From: Gammaproteobacteria bacterium
GTDB taxonomy: Bacteria; Pseudomonadota; Gammaproteobacteria; Xanthomonadales; SZUA-36
Length of the DNA stretch: 59,930 bases
Assembly (NCBI GenBank): GCA_030426265.1
Contig: JAUHYP010000016.1
Location: 1-59,930, forward strand
Direction: 5' to 3'
Position numbers and translations under genes: made by a program. Of this stretch, positions 35,000 to 44,792 are shown in pieces. Each line of letters begins with the position of its first letter. Within the stretch, counting starts at the first letter, position 1. The notes under the pieces are model-generated. The model was not told where the DNA came from and did no database searches. It was given only the letters and a program-made list of their open reading frames with translations.

Positions 35000-36178
35000 A
35001 TGAACCCTACGATGCCCAAGCGTCGCGGTGGCCCGTACTCACTGCCGCCCTCGCTGTTGCCCCTGTTGCTGCTGCCGCTGCTGATCGCCGCCTGCCAGCC
35101 CACTGAGCCTCAAGGCTCGGCCGCCGCGCAGCCGCCGCCCACGCCGGTGTCCGTGGTGAAGCTCGAAGCCGAGGCCGTCACCCTGCAGCGCGAGCTGCCC
35201 GGCCGCACCCGTGCGTACAAGGTGGCCGAGGTGCGTCCCCAGGTGACCGGTATCGTCCAGGAGCGCCTGTTCGAGGAAGGCAGCGAAGTCGTCGCCGGCG
35301 AGCCCCTCTACCAGCTCGATGACGCCACCTACCGCGCCACGCTGGAGAGCGCCAAGGCCTCGCTGGCCCGCGCCGAGGCCGGGCTGGAAGTGGCCGACCT
35401 GAACGCCAACCGCGCCAGCGAACTGGTGAAGACCAAGGCGATCAGCGACCAGGAATACCGCAACCTGAAAGCTGTTCGCCAGCAGGCCGAGGCCGACGTA
35501 CAGATGGCGAAGGCCCAGATCGCCTCCGCCCAGGTTCGCCTGGACTACGCCCGCATCAGTTCGCCGATCACGGGCCGGGTCGGCAAGTCCTCCGTGACCC
35601 AGGGCGCCCTGGTCACCGCGGACCAGTCAGAGCTGCTGACCACCGTGCACCAGCTCGACCCGATCTACGTCGACGTCACCCAGTCGGCTTCGGAACTGCT
35701 CCAGTTGCGACGCAAACTTTCCGATGATGCCCTCCGGCAGGCGGGCAGCATTCCCGTGACCATCCTCCTCGACGACGGCAGCGAGTACCCGCATCAGGGT
35801 GCGCTCACCTTCGCCGACGCGGCGGTGGACCCGACCACCGGCGGCGTCGCCATGCGCGTGACCGTGCCCAACCCCGAGCGCCTGTTGCTGCCCGGGATGT
35901 ATGTCCGCGCCCAGGTCAGCAACGCCATCCTCGAACAGGGCCTGGTCGTGCCGCAGCAGGCCATCCAGCGCGCGCCCACCGGCGAGGCTTTCGCCATGGT
36001 CGTCAATGCCCAGGGCCAGGCCGAGCGCCGGATCGTCGAACTCGGCGAGACCATCGGCGCCGGCTGGCTGGTGCGCTCGGGCCTGTCGGAAGGCGACCGG
36101 GTGATCATCGAAGGGCTGCAGAAAGTGCGCCAGGGCGCGTCCGTGCAGGTCACGCCCGTGACCGTTGCCGCGCAGTGA
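35000..36178 (+). CDS. RND efflux periplasmic adaptor (membrane fusion lipoprotein, MexA/AcrA type)
   Basis: A 392-residue lipoprotein (lipobox LIAAC, Cys32). The barrel-sandwich halves (VRPQVTGIVQERLFEEGSEV and YARISSPITGRVGKSSVTQG) flank an alpha-helical hairpin of about 75 residues (LARAEAGLEVADLNANRASE). It links the inner-membrane pump to an outer-membrane channel. A small 6-bp-stem hairpin lies in the 65-base gap before the pump gene. An OprM/TolC-like channel gene is not in this operon, so a channel encoded elsewhere must be used. Confidence 0.94.
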   Translation: MNPTMPKRRGGPYSLPPSLLPLLLLPLLIAACQPTEPQGSAAAQPPPTPVSVVKLEAEAVTLQRELPGRTRAYKVAEVRPQVTGIVQERLFEEGSEVVAGEPLYQLDDATYRATLESAKASLARAEAGLEVADLNANRASELVKTKAISDQEYRNLKAVRQQAEADVQMAKAQIASAQVRLDYARISSPITGRVGKSSVTQGALVTADQSELLTTVHQLDPIYVDVTQSASELLQLRRKLSDDALRQAGSIPVTILLDDGSEYPHQGALTFADAAVDPTTGGVAMRVTVPNPERLLLPGMYVRAQVSNAILEQGLVVPQQAIQRAPTGEAFAMVVNAQGQAERRIVELGETIGAGWLVRSGLSEGDRVIIEGLQKVRQGASVQVTPVTVAAQ

Positions 36179-36201
36179 TGCACCCAACGTCGACACGACT
36201 G

Positions 36202-36217
36202 CCCGGCGCATGCCGGG
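36202..36217 (+). repeat. Short intercistronic hairpin between adaptor and pump
   Basis: CCCGGC and GCCGGG arms around GCAT. It could stabilise the adaptor part of the mRNA and set subunit ratio; the small size makes chance occurrence possible. Confidence 0.3.
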
Positions 36218-36243
36218 TCAACACGCAGTAAAGGTTTCCCGTC

Positions 36244-39200
36244 ATGGCCCAGTATTTCATCGACCGCCCGATCTTCGCCTGGGTGATCGCCATCGTCATC
36301 ATGCTCGCCGGCGCGCTGTCCATCCTGCGCCTGCCGGTGTCCATGTATCCCGACATTGCGCCGCCCTCGGTGAGTGTCAGCGCGACCTATCCCGGCGCCT
36401 CGGCCAAGGTTGTCGAGGATTCGGTGACCCAGGTCATCGAACAGCAGATGAAAGGCCTGGACGGCCTGCTCTACCTGTCGTCGACCAGCAACGCCGACGG
36501 CAGCGCCCAGATCTCGCTGACCTTCGACAACGGCACCGACCCGGACATTGCCCAGGTGCAGGTGCAGAACAAGCTGCAGCTGGCCCTGCCGCTGCTGCCG
36601 CAGGAAGTACAACGCCAGGGCGTGAACGTCGGCAAGGCGCGGACGGGCTTCCTGATGGTGGTCGGCTTCGTGTCCTCGGACGGTTCGATGAACCGCAACG
36701 ACATCGCCGATTACGTCAGCGCCAACATGGTCGACCCCATCAGCCGCGTCCCCGGCGTGGGCAATATCCAGGTGTTCGGTTCGCAGTACGCCATGCGCAT
36801 CTGGCTCGACCCCAACCTGCTCGAGACCTACCGACTGACGCCGTCGGACATCGCCGCGGTGGTGCAGGCCCAGAACGCCCAGGTGGCGGTGGGCCAGCTT
36901 GGCGGCACGCCCTCGGTCCCCGGCCAGCAGATCAACGCGACCATCACGGCGCAGAGCCGCCTGCAAACGGCGGAAGAATTCCGCCGGATCATCGTGCGCA
37001 GCAATCCGGACGGATCCCTGCTGCGCCTCGGTGACGTGGCGCGCGTGGAGCTGGGCGCGGAAAGCTACGGTTCCATCTCGCGCTTTAACCGCATGCCGGC
37101 CAGTGGCCTGGGCATCAACCTGGCCACCGGCGCCAACGCCCTGGAAACCGCGGCCGCCGTGGAAGCGCGCGTGGCGGAACTGCAACCCTATTTCCCGGAC
37201 GGCCTGGAAACGGTGATCCCCTTCGAGACCGCGCCTTTTGTGCGGGTGGCGGTGAAGAACGTCGTCACCACCCTTCTCGAGGCCGTGGTGCTGGTATTCC
37301 TGGTGATGTACCTGTTCCTGCAGAACTGGCGCGCCACGTTGATTCCGACCATCGCCGTGCCCGTGGTGCTGCTGGGCACCTTCGGCGTGCTCGCGGCGCT
37401 GGGCTTCTCGGTGAACATGCTCACCATGTTCGCCATGGTGCTGGCCATCGGCCTGCTGGTGGACGACGCCATCGTGGTGGTGGAGAACGTCGAGCGCGTG
37501 ATGAGCGAGGAAGGGCTGTCGCCCGTCGAAGCCACGCGCAAATCCATGCGCCAGATCACCGGGGCGCTCGTGGCCGTGGGCCTGGTGCTCTCGGCGGTGT
37601 TCGTGCCCATGGCCTTCCTCGGCGGCGCCACCGGCGTGATCTACCGGCAGTTCTCCGCGACCATCGTCTCGGCCATGGCCCTGTCGGTGCTGGTCGCGGT
37701 GGTGCTGACCCCGGCGCTCTGCGCCACGCTGCTCAAGCCGCTCAACAAGGGCGAGCACCACGGGGCGAAGGGCTTCTTCGGCTGGTTCAACCGCCGTTTC
37801 GATGCCGGCGCCCAGGGCTACCGCACGACGGTGCGCGGCATGATCGCCCGGCCGCTGCGCTTCGGCCTGGTGTTCGTCGTGTTGCTGGCGGGCATGCTGT
37901 GGCTGTTCATGGGGCGCCCGACCTCCTTCGTGCCCCAGGAAGACCAGGGCATGCTGTTCGCCCAGGCCGTGACGCCCGTCGGCGCGACGCAGGAGCGCAC
38001 CATGGACGCGGTCTACCAGCTGGAGGACTACTTCCTCGAGCAGGAGTCCGACTCGGTCGAGGCCATGTTCGGAATCCAGGGCTTCAGTTTCGCCGGGGGT
38101 GGTCAGAACAACGCCTTCGCCTTCGTCAAGCTGAAGGACTGGAGCGAACGCGAGGACGAATCACTGGGCGTCGAGGCCGTCACCGGCCGTGCCTCCATGG
38201 CGCTCTCGCAAATGAAGGACGCGCTGTCCTTCGCTTTCGCGCCGCCGGCCATCCAGGACCTGGGCCGTTCGCAGGGCTTCGCCTTCTTCCTCAAGGACAA
38301 CGGCAGCCAGGGGCATGAAGCCCTGGTGGCGGCGGGCAACCAGCTGTTGCAACAGGCCAACGCCAGCCCCTTGCTCATCGCCGTGCGCCACAACGGGCAG
38401 GCGGATGCGCCCCAGTTCCAGCTCGACATCGATTTCGAGAAGGCGGGTGCGCTGGGTCTGTCGGTGGCGGACATCAACACCACGCTTCAGACCGCCTGGG
38501 GTGGGCGTTACATCGACGACTTCATCGACCGCGGTCGCGTGAAACGGGTCTACCTGCAGGCGGATGCGCCGTTCCGCATGGTGCCAGAGGACTTCCGGCG
38601 CTGGTCGGTGCGCAACGACCAGGGCGAGATGGTCCCGCTGTCGGCTTTCAGCAGTTCGCGCTGGACCTACGGTTCACCGCGACTGGAGCGTTACAACGGT
38701 ACCTCCGCCATCGAGATCAATGGCCAGCCCGCGCCCGGTGTCAGCTCCGGCGAAGCGATGGCTGAACTCGAACGCATCGTCACCGGCCTGCCCGAGGGCT
38801 TCGGCATCGAGTGGACGGGCATGAGCTACCAGGAACGTCGGGCGGGCTCGCAGACGCCCTTGCTCTACGCCCTGTCCATCCTGATCGTTTTCCTGTGCCT
38901 GGCGGCACTGTACGAGAGCTGGTCGATTCCCACCTCGGTGCTGCTGGTGGCGCCGCTGGGCATTTTCGGCATCGCCCTGGCCGCGACGCTGGCCGGGCTG
39001 GATCGGGACATCTATTTCCAGGTGGCCATGCTGACCACCATCGGCCTGACCAGCAAGAACGCCATTCTCATCATCGCCTTCGCGAAGGAGAACGTGGACG
39101 CCGGCGTCGAGCTGGTCGAGGCCACACTGCGCGCCGTGCGGGACCGCCTGCGCCCCATCATCATGACCTCGCTGGCCTTCGGCATGGGCGTGCTGCCCCT

Positions 39201-39411
39201 GGCGCTGGCCGATGGCGCGGGCTCCGGCGCACAGCAGGCCATCGGCATCGGCGTGCTGGGCGGGATGATCGCCGGGGCCTTCCTGGGCATCTTCTTCGTG
39301 CCGCTGTTCTTCGTGCTCGTGCAGCGCGCGTTCGGCAAGCGCGTTCGTGGCGGGACGCAGGATGTTGAGGCATCATTGCCTCCATCAGAAGCCCGGCCGG
39401 CAAGCTCATGA
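36244..39411 (+). CDS. RND multidrug efflux pump, HAE1 family (MexB/AcrB type)
   Basis: A 1055-residue trimeric inner-membrane antiporter. It has the normal HAE1 length, with a helix 1 opening ([20 protein letters not shown]), periplasmic porter loops, the helix 4 proton relay ([16 protein letters not shown] with the paired Asp residues) and second-half helices including [13 protein letters not shown] with the relay Lys region. Drugs, detergents or dyes are the likely substrates. Its stop overlaps the TetR gene as ATGA. Transcription is probably controlled from the palindromic promoter at 34919-34947. Confidence 0.95.
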   Translation: MAQYFIDRPIFAWVIAIVIMLAGALSILRLPVSMYPDIAPPSVSVSATYPGASAKVVEDSVTQVIEQQMKGLDGLLYLSSTSNADGSAQISLTFDNGTDPDIAQVQVQNKLQLALPLLPQEVQRQGVNVGKARTGFLMVVGFVSSDGSMNRNDIADYVSANMVDPISRVPGVGNIQVFGSQYAMRIWLDPNLLETYRLTPSDIAAVVQAQNAQVAVGQLGGTPSVPGQQINATITAQSRLQTAEEFRRIIVRSNPDGSLLRLGDVARVELGAESYGSISRFNRMPASGLGINLATGANALETAAAVEARVAELQPYFPDGLETVIPFETAPFVRVAVKNVVTTLLEAVVLVFLVMYLFLQNWRATLIPTIAVPVVLLGTFGVLAALGFSVNMLTMFAMVLAIGLLVDDAIVVVENVERVMSEEGLSPVEATRKSMRQITGALVAVGLVLSAVFVPMAFLGGATGVIYRQFSATIVSAMALSVLVAVVLTPALCATLLKPLNKGEHHGAKGFFGWFNRRFDAGAQGYRTTVRGMIARPLRFGLVFVVLLAGMLWLFMGRPTSFVPQEDQGMLFAQAVTPVGATQERTMDAVYQLEDYFLEQESDSVEAMFGIQGFSFAGGGQNNAFAFVKLKDWSEREDESLGVEAVTGRASMALSQMKDALSFAFAPPAIQDLGRSQGFAFFLKDNGSQGHEALVAAGNQLLQQANASPLLIAVRHNGQADAPQFQLDIDFEKAGALGLSVADINTTLQTAWGGRYIDDFIDRGRVKRVYLQADAPFRMVPEDFRRWSVRNDQGEMVPLSAFSSSRWTYGSPRLERYNGTSAIEINGQPAPGVSSGEAMAELERIVTGLPEGFGIEWTGMSYQERRAGSQTPLLYALSILIVFLCLAALYESWSIPTSVLLVAPLGIFGIALAATLAGLDRDIYFQVAMLTTIGLTSKNAILIIAFAKENVDAGVELVEATLRAVRDRLRPIIMTSLAFGMGVLPLALADGAGSGAQQAIGIGVLGGMIAGAFLGIFFVPLFFVLVQRAFGKRVRGGTQDVEASLPPSEARPASS

Positions 39412-40022
39412 ACGCAGAGGCCACCCTCAGCAAGGCGGAAATCCGCAAACAGACCCAGTGTGATCGTGTCCTGTGCGCGGCGCTCTCCTGTTTCGTGAAG
39501 CACGGCTTCCACAATGCCAGCATGGCGAACATCGCCGAGGCCGCGCAGATGAGCCCCGGGCTGATCTACCGCTACTTCGAGAACAAGAACGCCATCATCC
39601 TCGCCATCATCGAGGCCCAGCTCGAGGTGACGCGCCAGCGCATCCGCGAACTGCGCACGGCCGGCGACCTGGCCGACGGCATCATGGAGTACTTCGATAC
39701 CCAGGACTGTGGTGGGGCGGAATCCATGTCCGCGGCGCTGTTCCTGGAGATGTCCGCCGAAGGAACGCGCGATCCGGACATCGGCCGGGCGCTGTCGCAT
39801 TTCGACCAGGTGGTGCGCCAGGACATGGCGGACTGGCTGGCGCGCGACCCCGCCGTCGGTGGTTACGGGGTTCCCGTCGAGACGGCGCGCAACCGGGCGC
39901 TCTGCATGACCCTGCTGATCGAGGGCCTCAAGGCCCGCAAGGCCCGGGAACCGGACATCGATCGCGCCTTTCTCCGCGTCGCCGTCGAGGCGATGGTGGA
40001 AAAGATCACCGGACCCTGCTGA
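39408..40022 (+). CDS. TetR family repressor of the RND operon
   Basis: A 204-residue regulator. An N-terminal helix-turn-helix ([20 protein letters not shown] and [20 protein letters not shown]) is followed by a helical ligand-binding domain. Autogenous repression is likely because it is the third gene of the operon whose promoter carries the 18-base palindrome. Its TGA (40020-40022) is in the same frame as the following 2-oxoglutarate oxygenase. Confidence 0.92.
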   Translation: MNAEATLSKAEIRKQTQCDRVLCAALSCFVKHGFHNASMANIAEAAQMSPGLIYRYFENKNAIILAIIEAQLEVTRQRIRELRTAGDLADGIMEYFDTQDCGGAESMSAALFLEMSAEGTRDPDIGRALSHFDQVVRQDMADWLARDPAVGGYGVPVETARNRALCMTLLIEGLKARKAREPDIDRAFLRVAVEAMVEKITGPC

Positions 40023-40112
40023 GCCACGCCACTGGACGCGCTTCCCGTCGCCGCGGTTTCAGCCGCGCCTGATTTCTCTGCCCTCACCGGAGACCTGGAG
40101 CACCAGGGCTGG

Positions 40113-40679
40113 GTGGTGGTGCCCGAGGGCGTTCCCCTGGAGGTTGCAAGGGCATTGGTGCGCTACGCCGGCGACGTCGATGCCGAGGCGTTTCATGCCG
40201 CGAAGATCGGCCGTGGCGAGGACGAGCAGCGCAACCGGTTCGTGCGCCGGGACGTCATTCACTGGTTGCGCGAGCGCGACCCGGAACTCGCCCCGTGGCG
40301 CGCATGGACCGAGGCCCTACGCCTGCAGCTCAACCGACGACTGTTTCTCGGCCTGTTCTCCTTCGAAAGCCACCTGGCCCACTACCGTCCGGGTGATTTC
40401 TACCGCACCCACCTGGACGCCTTCCGCGGCGAGGCCAACCGCATCGTTTCACTGGTCTGCTACCTGAACGAAGGCTGGGTCGAAGGTGACGGGGGCGAAC
40501 TGGTGCTGCACACCGATCCCGGCCCCATCACCATCGCACCGGCCTACCGCACCCTGGTGCTGTTCCTGTCCGAGGAAATACCCCACGAGGTGAAACCCGC
40601 GGTGCGCGACCGCTGGAGCGTGGCCGGCTGGTTCCGCCTCAACGCCTCGTCCCCGGAGCGGGTCGACCCGCCGCGCTAG
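40113..40679 (+). CDS. 2-oxoglutarate/Fe(II)-dependent oxygenase (prolyl-4-hydroxylase-like fold)
   Basis: 188 residues from the GTG at 40113. The double-stranded beta-helix signature is complete: His-x-Asp in FYRTHLDAF, NEGWVEGDGGELVLH, distal His in IPHEVKP and Arg/Trp in DRWSVAGWF. Family enzymes hydroxylate protein or small-molecule substrates. The reading frame is open and protein-like for 30 codons upstream to the TetR stop (including FSALTGDLEHQGW, which looks like normal family N-terminus), yet it has no ATG, GTG or TTG before 40113. A CTG start (40032 or 40095), coupling to TetR or rare TGA readthrough are possible. Confidence 0.8.
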   Translation: MVVPEGVPLEVARALVRYAGDVDAEAFHAAKIGRGEDEQRNRFVRRDVIHWLRERDPELAPWRAWTEALRLQLNRRLFLGLFSFESHLAHYRPGDFYRTHLDAFRGEANRIVSLVCYLNEGWVEGDGGELVLHTDPGPITIAPAYRTLVLFLSEEIPHEVKPAVRDRWSVAGWFRLNASSPERVDPPR

Positions 40680-40728
40680 GAACCAGCCGCTATACTGATT
40701 GGACCATCGGTCGACGGGGAGGATCGCC

Positions 40729-41676
40729 ATGGTTCGGACACACGCGTTGCGACTCCTTTTTGCGCTGTTGCTCTTGGCGCCGCTTTCGGCCGGCGCGCAG
40801 GAAGCCCTCATCTCGCCCTTCGAGGGCAGCGAAACCCTGGGTAGCTACGAGACCCGCTTTGTGGAAGTGCCCCTGCTGGTGCCGCCGCTGGGCGAACGCA
40901 ACATTCCCAGTCAGGAAACGCTGGAAGGCGCGCTCAGCAGCCACATCTACCAGCGGCCCGAAGGCGTCGAGGCCTTCGAGGTGTACCGCAGCTATGTCGA
41001 CGCCCTCCAGCAGGGCGGTTTCGAGATTCTGCTCGACTGCCGCGCGCCCGACTGCAACATGAAGCTCAGCGTGACGCCGGTCTACCAGTTCTCCGGCATG
41101 TTCGGGGACCGTGACTACGGCCGCATGCCCACTGGCACGGTCGGCTACCTGCTCGGCTGGCCAGAGCACTACCTATCGGCGCGCAAGACCCTGGCGGACC
41201 GCAGCTATCACGCCATGATTGTGGTGAGCAGCGAACGCGGCCTGTATTCCGTGGACCTGCTCGAGTCCGCCGAGCGCAAGGCGGACACCGTGAAGCTCTC
41301 GGAAACCCTGCTGGCCGCACGGCTGAATGACGAGGGGCGTTCCGTGCTCGAGGGCATCTATTTCGAGACCGGCCAGGCCGTGATCAAGCCCGAATCGACC
41401 GAAGCCCTGGACGTGATCACCGCCTATCTCACGTCGAACCCGGACACCCGCTATTACGTGGTCGGGCACACCGACGACGTCGGCGACCTGCAGGCGAACC
41501 TGGCCTTGTCGAAGAACCGGGCGGCGGCGGTGGCCGACGCACTGGCCGAGCGTGGTATCGCTGCGGACCGCCTGTCTGCGCAGGGTGTGGGGCCATACTC
41601 TCCGGTGGCCAGCAACCGGGGCGAGGCCGGCCGATCCGTCAATCGGCGCGTGGAACTGGTGCTGCGCCTGGACTGA
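40729..41676 (+). CDS. OmpA-family periplasmic protein
   Basis: A 315-residue exported protein with signal peptide (LLFALLLLAPLSAGA), start chosen for GGGGAGG 6-7 bases upstream. The N-terminal roughly 190 residues, with Cys in LDCRAPDCNMK, are of the type found in DUF4892-like proteins. The C-terminal domain is a typical OmpA peptidoglycan-binding fold: GIYFETGQAVIKPES, YVVGHTDDVGD, LSKNRAAAVADAL and NRRVELVL. TATACT at 40691-40696 is a possible -10. It probably anchors an envelope component to peptidoglycan. Confidence 0.85.
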   Translation: MVRTHALRLLFALLLLAPLSAGAQEALISPFEGSETLGSYETRFVEVPLLVPPLGERNIPSQETLEGALSSHIYQRPEGVEAFEVYRSYVDALQQGGFEILLDCRAPDCNMKLSVTPVYQFSGMFGDRDYGRMPTGTVGYLLGWPEHYLSARKTLADRSYHAMIVVSSERGLYSVDLLESAERKADTVKLSETLLAARLNDEGRSVLEGIYFETGQAVIKPESTEALDVITAYLTSNPDTRYYVVGHTDDVGDLQANLALSKNRAAAVADALAERGIAADRLSAQGVGPYSPVASNRGEAGRSVNRRVELVLRLD

Positions 41677-41747
41677 GCACCGCGCCTGCTTGCGTCGGGA
41701 CCGAACACACGGCACGCTCTGTCGCTCTTTCCAGAAGAGCGACCTCC

Positions 41748-43793
41748 ATGCCGCGAACCATCAAGCTGTACCCCTACCTGATCATTCCCGGCCTGGGCCT
41801 CGGCGCCGCCGCCCTGGCCAATCCCGTGCCCAAGCAGGACCTGATGGTTCCGCCGGAGAACGCCATCCACTACATCATCGTCTCGGAATCGAACACCCAT
41901 GGCGATGAATGGCGCTGGCAGACGGAAGAGGGCGCCATCGCCTTCCGCAAGTCGCAAAGCCTGCGCGGATGGATCACCGAGACCGACGCGCTGGTCGAAC
42001 TGGACGAGGAGGGCACACCCGTTTCCCTGCGCATTCGCGGCGTGACACCGGACGGCGACGCGGCCGAACTGATGGACACCGGCCCGGCGGGGATTCACTG
42101 GGATTCCGGGGCGGACCGCGGATCGGCGCCGGCCGGCAGCGGGTTCTATCTCTCACGCGGCGGTCCGCAGGCGATGTTCGGGCTGCTGGCCGAGCGCATC
42201 CTGCAAACGGGTGAACTCACGCTGCTGCCTTCCGGCACCGCGCGCCTGGTCGAAGGCGAGACGATTTCCATCGAAGACGAGGACGGAGACGTCGAGGCGC
42301 GGCTGCTGTTCATCGAGGGCCTGACGACTTCCCCTGTTCCGGTCTGGGTGGACGGGGACGGCCGCCACCTGGCCACCGTCAACTGGATGGGCCTGATGCG
42401 CGAAGGCTACCAGGAGCACTTCGCACGCCTGCGCGGCATCCAGGAGGCGGCCGCGGCACGTTCGTCCGAGGAGGTCGCTGCGCACTTCCTGACGGAGGCT
42501 GCGCGCGCACCGCTCCTGATCGACAACGTCCGCCTGTTCGATGCGGACGAGGGTGTGTTCGTCGAGAGCCAGTCCGTGGCCACGGCGGACGGCAGGATCA
42601 CCGCCATCGGTCCTGCCGGATCGCTGGCCGTTCCCGGGGGAGGGCGCCGCATCGACGGCAGCGGCGGGACCCTGGTGCCCGGCCTGTGGGACGCGCACAA
42701 GCACTTCAACAACGGCTACGACCTGCTGGCAAACGTGGCCACCGGCATGACCAGCATCCGCAGTCCCGGCAACGACCTGGACACGCTGGTGACCACCAGG
42801 GCGGCCCGGGCTGCCGGTGAACTCCTGGCGCCGGAGATGTTCGGCGCGATCATCATCGATCGCAAACATCCCCTTTCAGCCCAGGGTGCGACCCTGGTGT
42901 CCAGCGAGCAGGAAACCATCGAGGCCGTGCGCATGGCGGCCGAGGCCGATCTCTGGGGTGTGAAGTTCTATACGTCGATGGACCCGGCCTGGATCGCCCC
43001 GGCCGCCGCCGAAGCGCACCGACTGGGCCTGCACGTGGCGGGTCACGTTCCCGCCACCATGCGCCCGATCGAGGCGGTGCGCGCCGGTTACGACGAGATC
43101 ACCCATCTGAACTTCATCATGATGCAGGCCCTGCCGCAGTCGGTGGTGGATGTGTCCAACACGGCCGCGCGCTTCGAGGGCCCCGGCCAGTACGCGCGCG
43201 ACGTGGACCTGGACGGGCCGGAAATGACGGCCTTCATCGCCGAGCTCAAGGAGCGCGGTACCTGGGTGGACCCGACCATCATGATCTTCGAGGGCAGTTT
43301 CCTGCTCGACGATCCTGAACTGGCGCCGGCCTACCAGCCCTATGCGGGCACTTTGCCTTCGGTGACCGAGCGCGGGCTGACCCAGGGTGGATACCCGTTG
43401 TTCGGCGAAGTCACCCGCGAGATGTTCGCCGAGAGCTACGGCAAGATGGTGTCGCTGATCGGGAAATTGCACGAGGCGGGCGTGCCCATCGTCGCCGGTA
43501 CCGACGGCTGGGGTCTCGAACTGGTGCGGGAAATCGAGATTTACGAGCAGGCCGGGCTGAGCAAGGCCGCCGCGCTGCAGACCGCCACCATCAACCCGGC
43601 CCGCCTGGTGGGCATCGACGACCGCACCGGCTCCATCGCCGTGGGCAAGGAGGCCGACCTGGTGCTGGTGGACGGGGACGTCAGCACCGACCTCGGCGCC
43701 CTGCGCCGCGTGCTGACGGTGGTGAGCGACGGCTACGTCATGGACGGGGACGAGCTGCGGGCCGCCGCGGGGTTCTCGGGCCGGCCACGCTGA
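41748..43793 (+). CDS. Exported amidohydrolase with N-terminal accessory region
   Basis: A 681-residue protein with a signal-like start (YLIIPGLGLGAAALANP). Residues about 30-245 form a beta-rich accessory region without catalytic motifs. From about 250 it matches imidazolonepropionase/prolidase-like metal amidohydrolases: DARGVF-type entry (DADEGVF), GLWDAHKHF (metal-binding His-x-His), GVKFYTSMDPAW, HVAGHVPATMRPI, DEITHLNF and GTDGWGLEL (metal Asp). Relatives are secreted peptidases or amide hydrolases; the exact substrate is unknown. A GGGACCC hairpin follows the stop. Confidence 0.82.
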   Translation: MPRTIKLYPYLIIPGLGLGAAALANPVPKQDLMVPPENAIHYIIVSESNTHGDEWRWQTEEGAIAFRKSQSLRGWITETDALVELDEEGTPVSLRIRGVTPDGDAAELMDTGPAGIHWDSGADRGSAPAGSGFYLSRGGPQAMFGLLAERILQTGELTLLPSGTARLVEGETISIEDEDGDVEARLLFIEGLTTSPVPVWVDGDGRHLATVNWMGLMREGYQEHFARLRGIQEAAAARSSEEVAAHFLTEAARAPLLIDNVRLFDADEGVFVESQSVATADGRITAIGPAGSLAVPGGGRRIDGSGGTLVPGLWDAHKHFNNGYDLLANVATGMTSIRSPGNDLDTLVTTRAARAAGELLAPEMFGAIIIDRKHPLSAQGATLVSSEQETIEAVRMAAEADLWGVKFYTSMDPAWIAPAAAEAHRLGLHVAGHVPATMRPIEAVRAGYDEITHLNFIMMQALPQSVVDVSNTAARFEGPGQYARDVDLDGPEMTAFIAELKERGTWVDPTIMIFEGSFLLDDPELAPAYQPYAGTLPSVTERGLTQGGYPLFGEVTREMFAESYGKMVSLIGKLHEAGVPIVAGTDGWGLELVREIEIYEQAGLSKAAALQTATINPARLVGIDDRTGSIAVGKEADLVLVDGDVSTDLGALRRVLTVVSDGYVMDGDELRAAAGFSGRPR

Positions 43794-43795
43794 GC

Positions 43796-43814
43796 GGGAC
43801 CCATTGCGGGTCCC
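43796..43814 (+). terminator. Hairpin after the amidohydrolase gene
   Basis: GGGACCC and GGGTCCC arms with a 5-base loop, directly after the stop. No U-tract. The same arm core occurs at 25601-25626. Confidence 0.45.
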
Positions 43815-43879
43815 CCGGGAGGAGGCGCACAATCGGCGCGGGCGCAGGTGCGCTGCGCCGATCACCGAGGCCTGCCGGC

Positions 43880-44701
43880 GTGTTCCGAACCCCTGTCATC
43901 TTCCTGGTCCTGTGCCTGGCCGTGGCCGGCGCAGACATTTCCGCGAATGAGTTGAAACCCTTCCAGGCCGAGGCCCTGGAGCGCGTCCTCGCGAGCAGCG
44001 ACCCCGAGTCGCGCGAGCTGATGCGCGCCCAGATGGCGCCGTTGCTGTCGATGATGGACGAGGCGCAAGTGCGCCAGTTCATGGCCTCCTACGAGGCCAC
44101 CGGGGAAGACTTGGAGGGCGACGGCGAATCCGGGGACGACACACCCCGCGTGGCCGGCCCCGGGGACCTGGAGCACAACCAGGCCCAGTGGGAGCCGGTG
44201 GTGCGTTCATCCTGGACGGCGCAGAAGTCCTTCGACGACCATGTCGACGTGCAGATGGCCGTGGCCTGCGCCGGTGGACCCTACGCCGTGTTTGGTTCCG
44301 GCTGGCGCTACGAGCTCTACCCCCTGTCGCCCAACTGGCCACGCGCTTCCAACAGCGCCGACCTGGACGTGCAGATCATCGGCGGCTCCTACGCCCCGTC
44401 CGATGGTCGTTACGACTTCGACTTCTCCGAGGTGAAAACGGATTTTGACCGCGCCGCCGTGGACCGCGCCATCGAGGAAGCCTGTGGCGCCTACCGCGGC
44501 ATCGGGGAGCGGTTCCTGGCCACGGCACGCCCGAAAGTGGTCAATGACGATCTGCCGGGTGGCATGGACCTGGAAGGCGCGGCCAATGCCGAGGCCGCGC
44601 CGGTACGGGCGCGGCTGGAAGAGGCCCTCAAGACACTGGCGCCGGCCGGCAATGGGGCGCTGTTCACGGCCCTTCTCAACGGAAAACGCACGGCGTCCTG
44701 A
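43880..44701 (+). CDS. Exported protein of unknown function (273 aa)
   Basis: Starts at GTG 43880 (no ATG is available) with a signal peptide (IFLVLCLAVAGADISA). The N-terminal third is acidic and helical; the middle and end contain two cysteines (VACAGG and EEACGAYRG) and YDFDFSEVKTDF. I recognise no domain. Location after an exported amidohydrolase may be casual. It is convergent with rlmJ, with 91 non-coding bases between. Confidence 0.6.
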   Translation: MFRTPVIFLVLCLAVAGADISANELKPFQAEALERVLASSDPESRELMRAQMAPLLSMMDEAQVRQFMASYEATGEDLEGDGESGDDTPRVAGPGDLEHNQAQWEPVVRSSWTAQKSFDDHVDVQMAVACAGGPYAVFGSGWRYELYPLSPNWPRASNSADLDVQIIGGSYAPSDGRYDFDFSEVKTDFDRAAVDRAIEEACGAYRGIGERFLATARPKVVNDDLPGGMDLEGAANAEAAPVRARLEEALKTLAPAGNGALFTALLNGKRTAS

Positions 44702-44792
44702 GACGCCGGCCATCGGCAAGCGGAGGTTTGTCGTGTGTCCCGGGATGGCCCGGGCGTCAGTGGCCACGGCCCACGGGAGTCCGGAAGCAAGG

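Noticed and set aside
35794..37761. Minus-strand open frame of about 655 codons opposite the RND genes
   Set aside because: Antisense image of the adaptor and pump genes; no motif.
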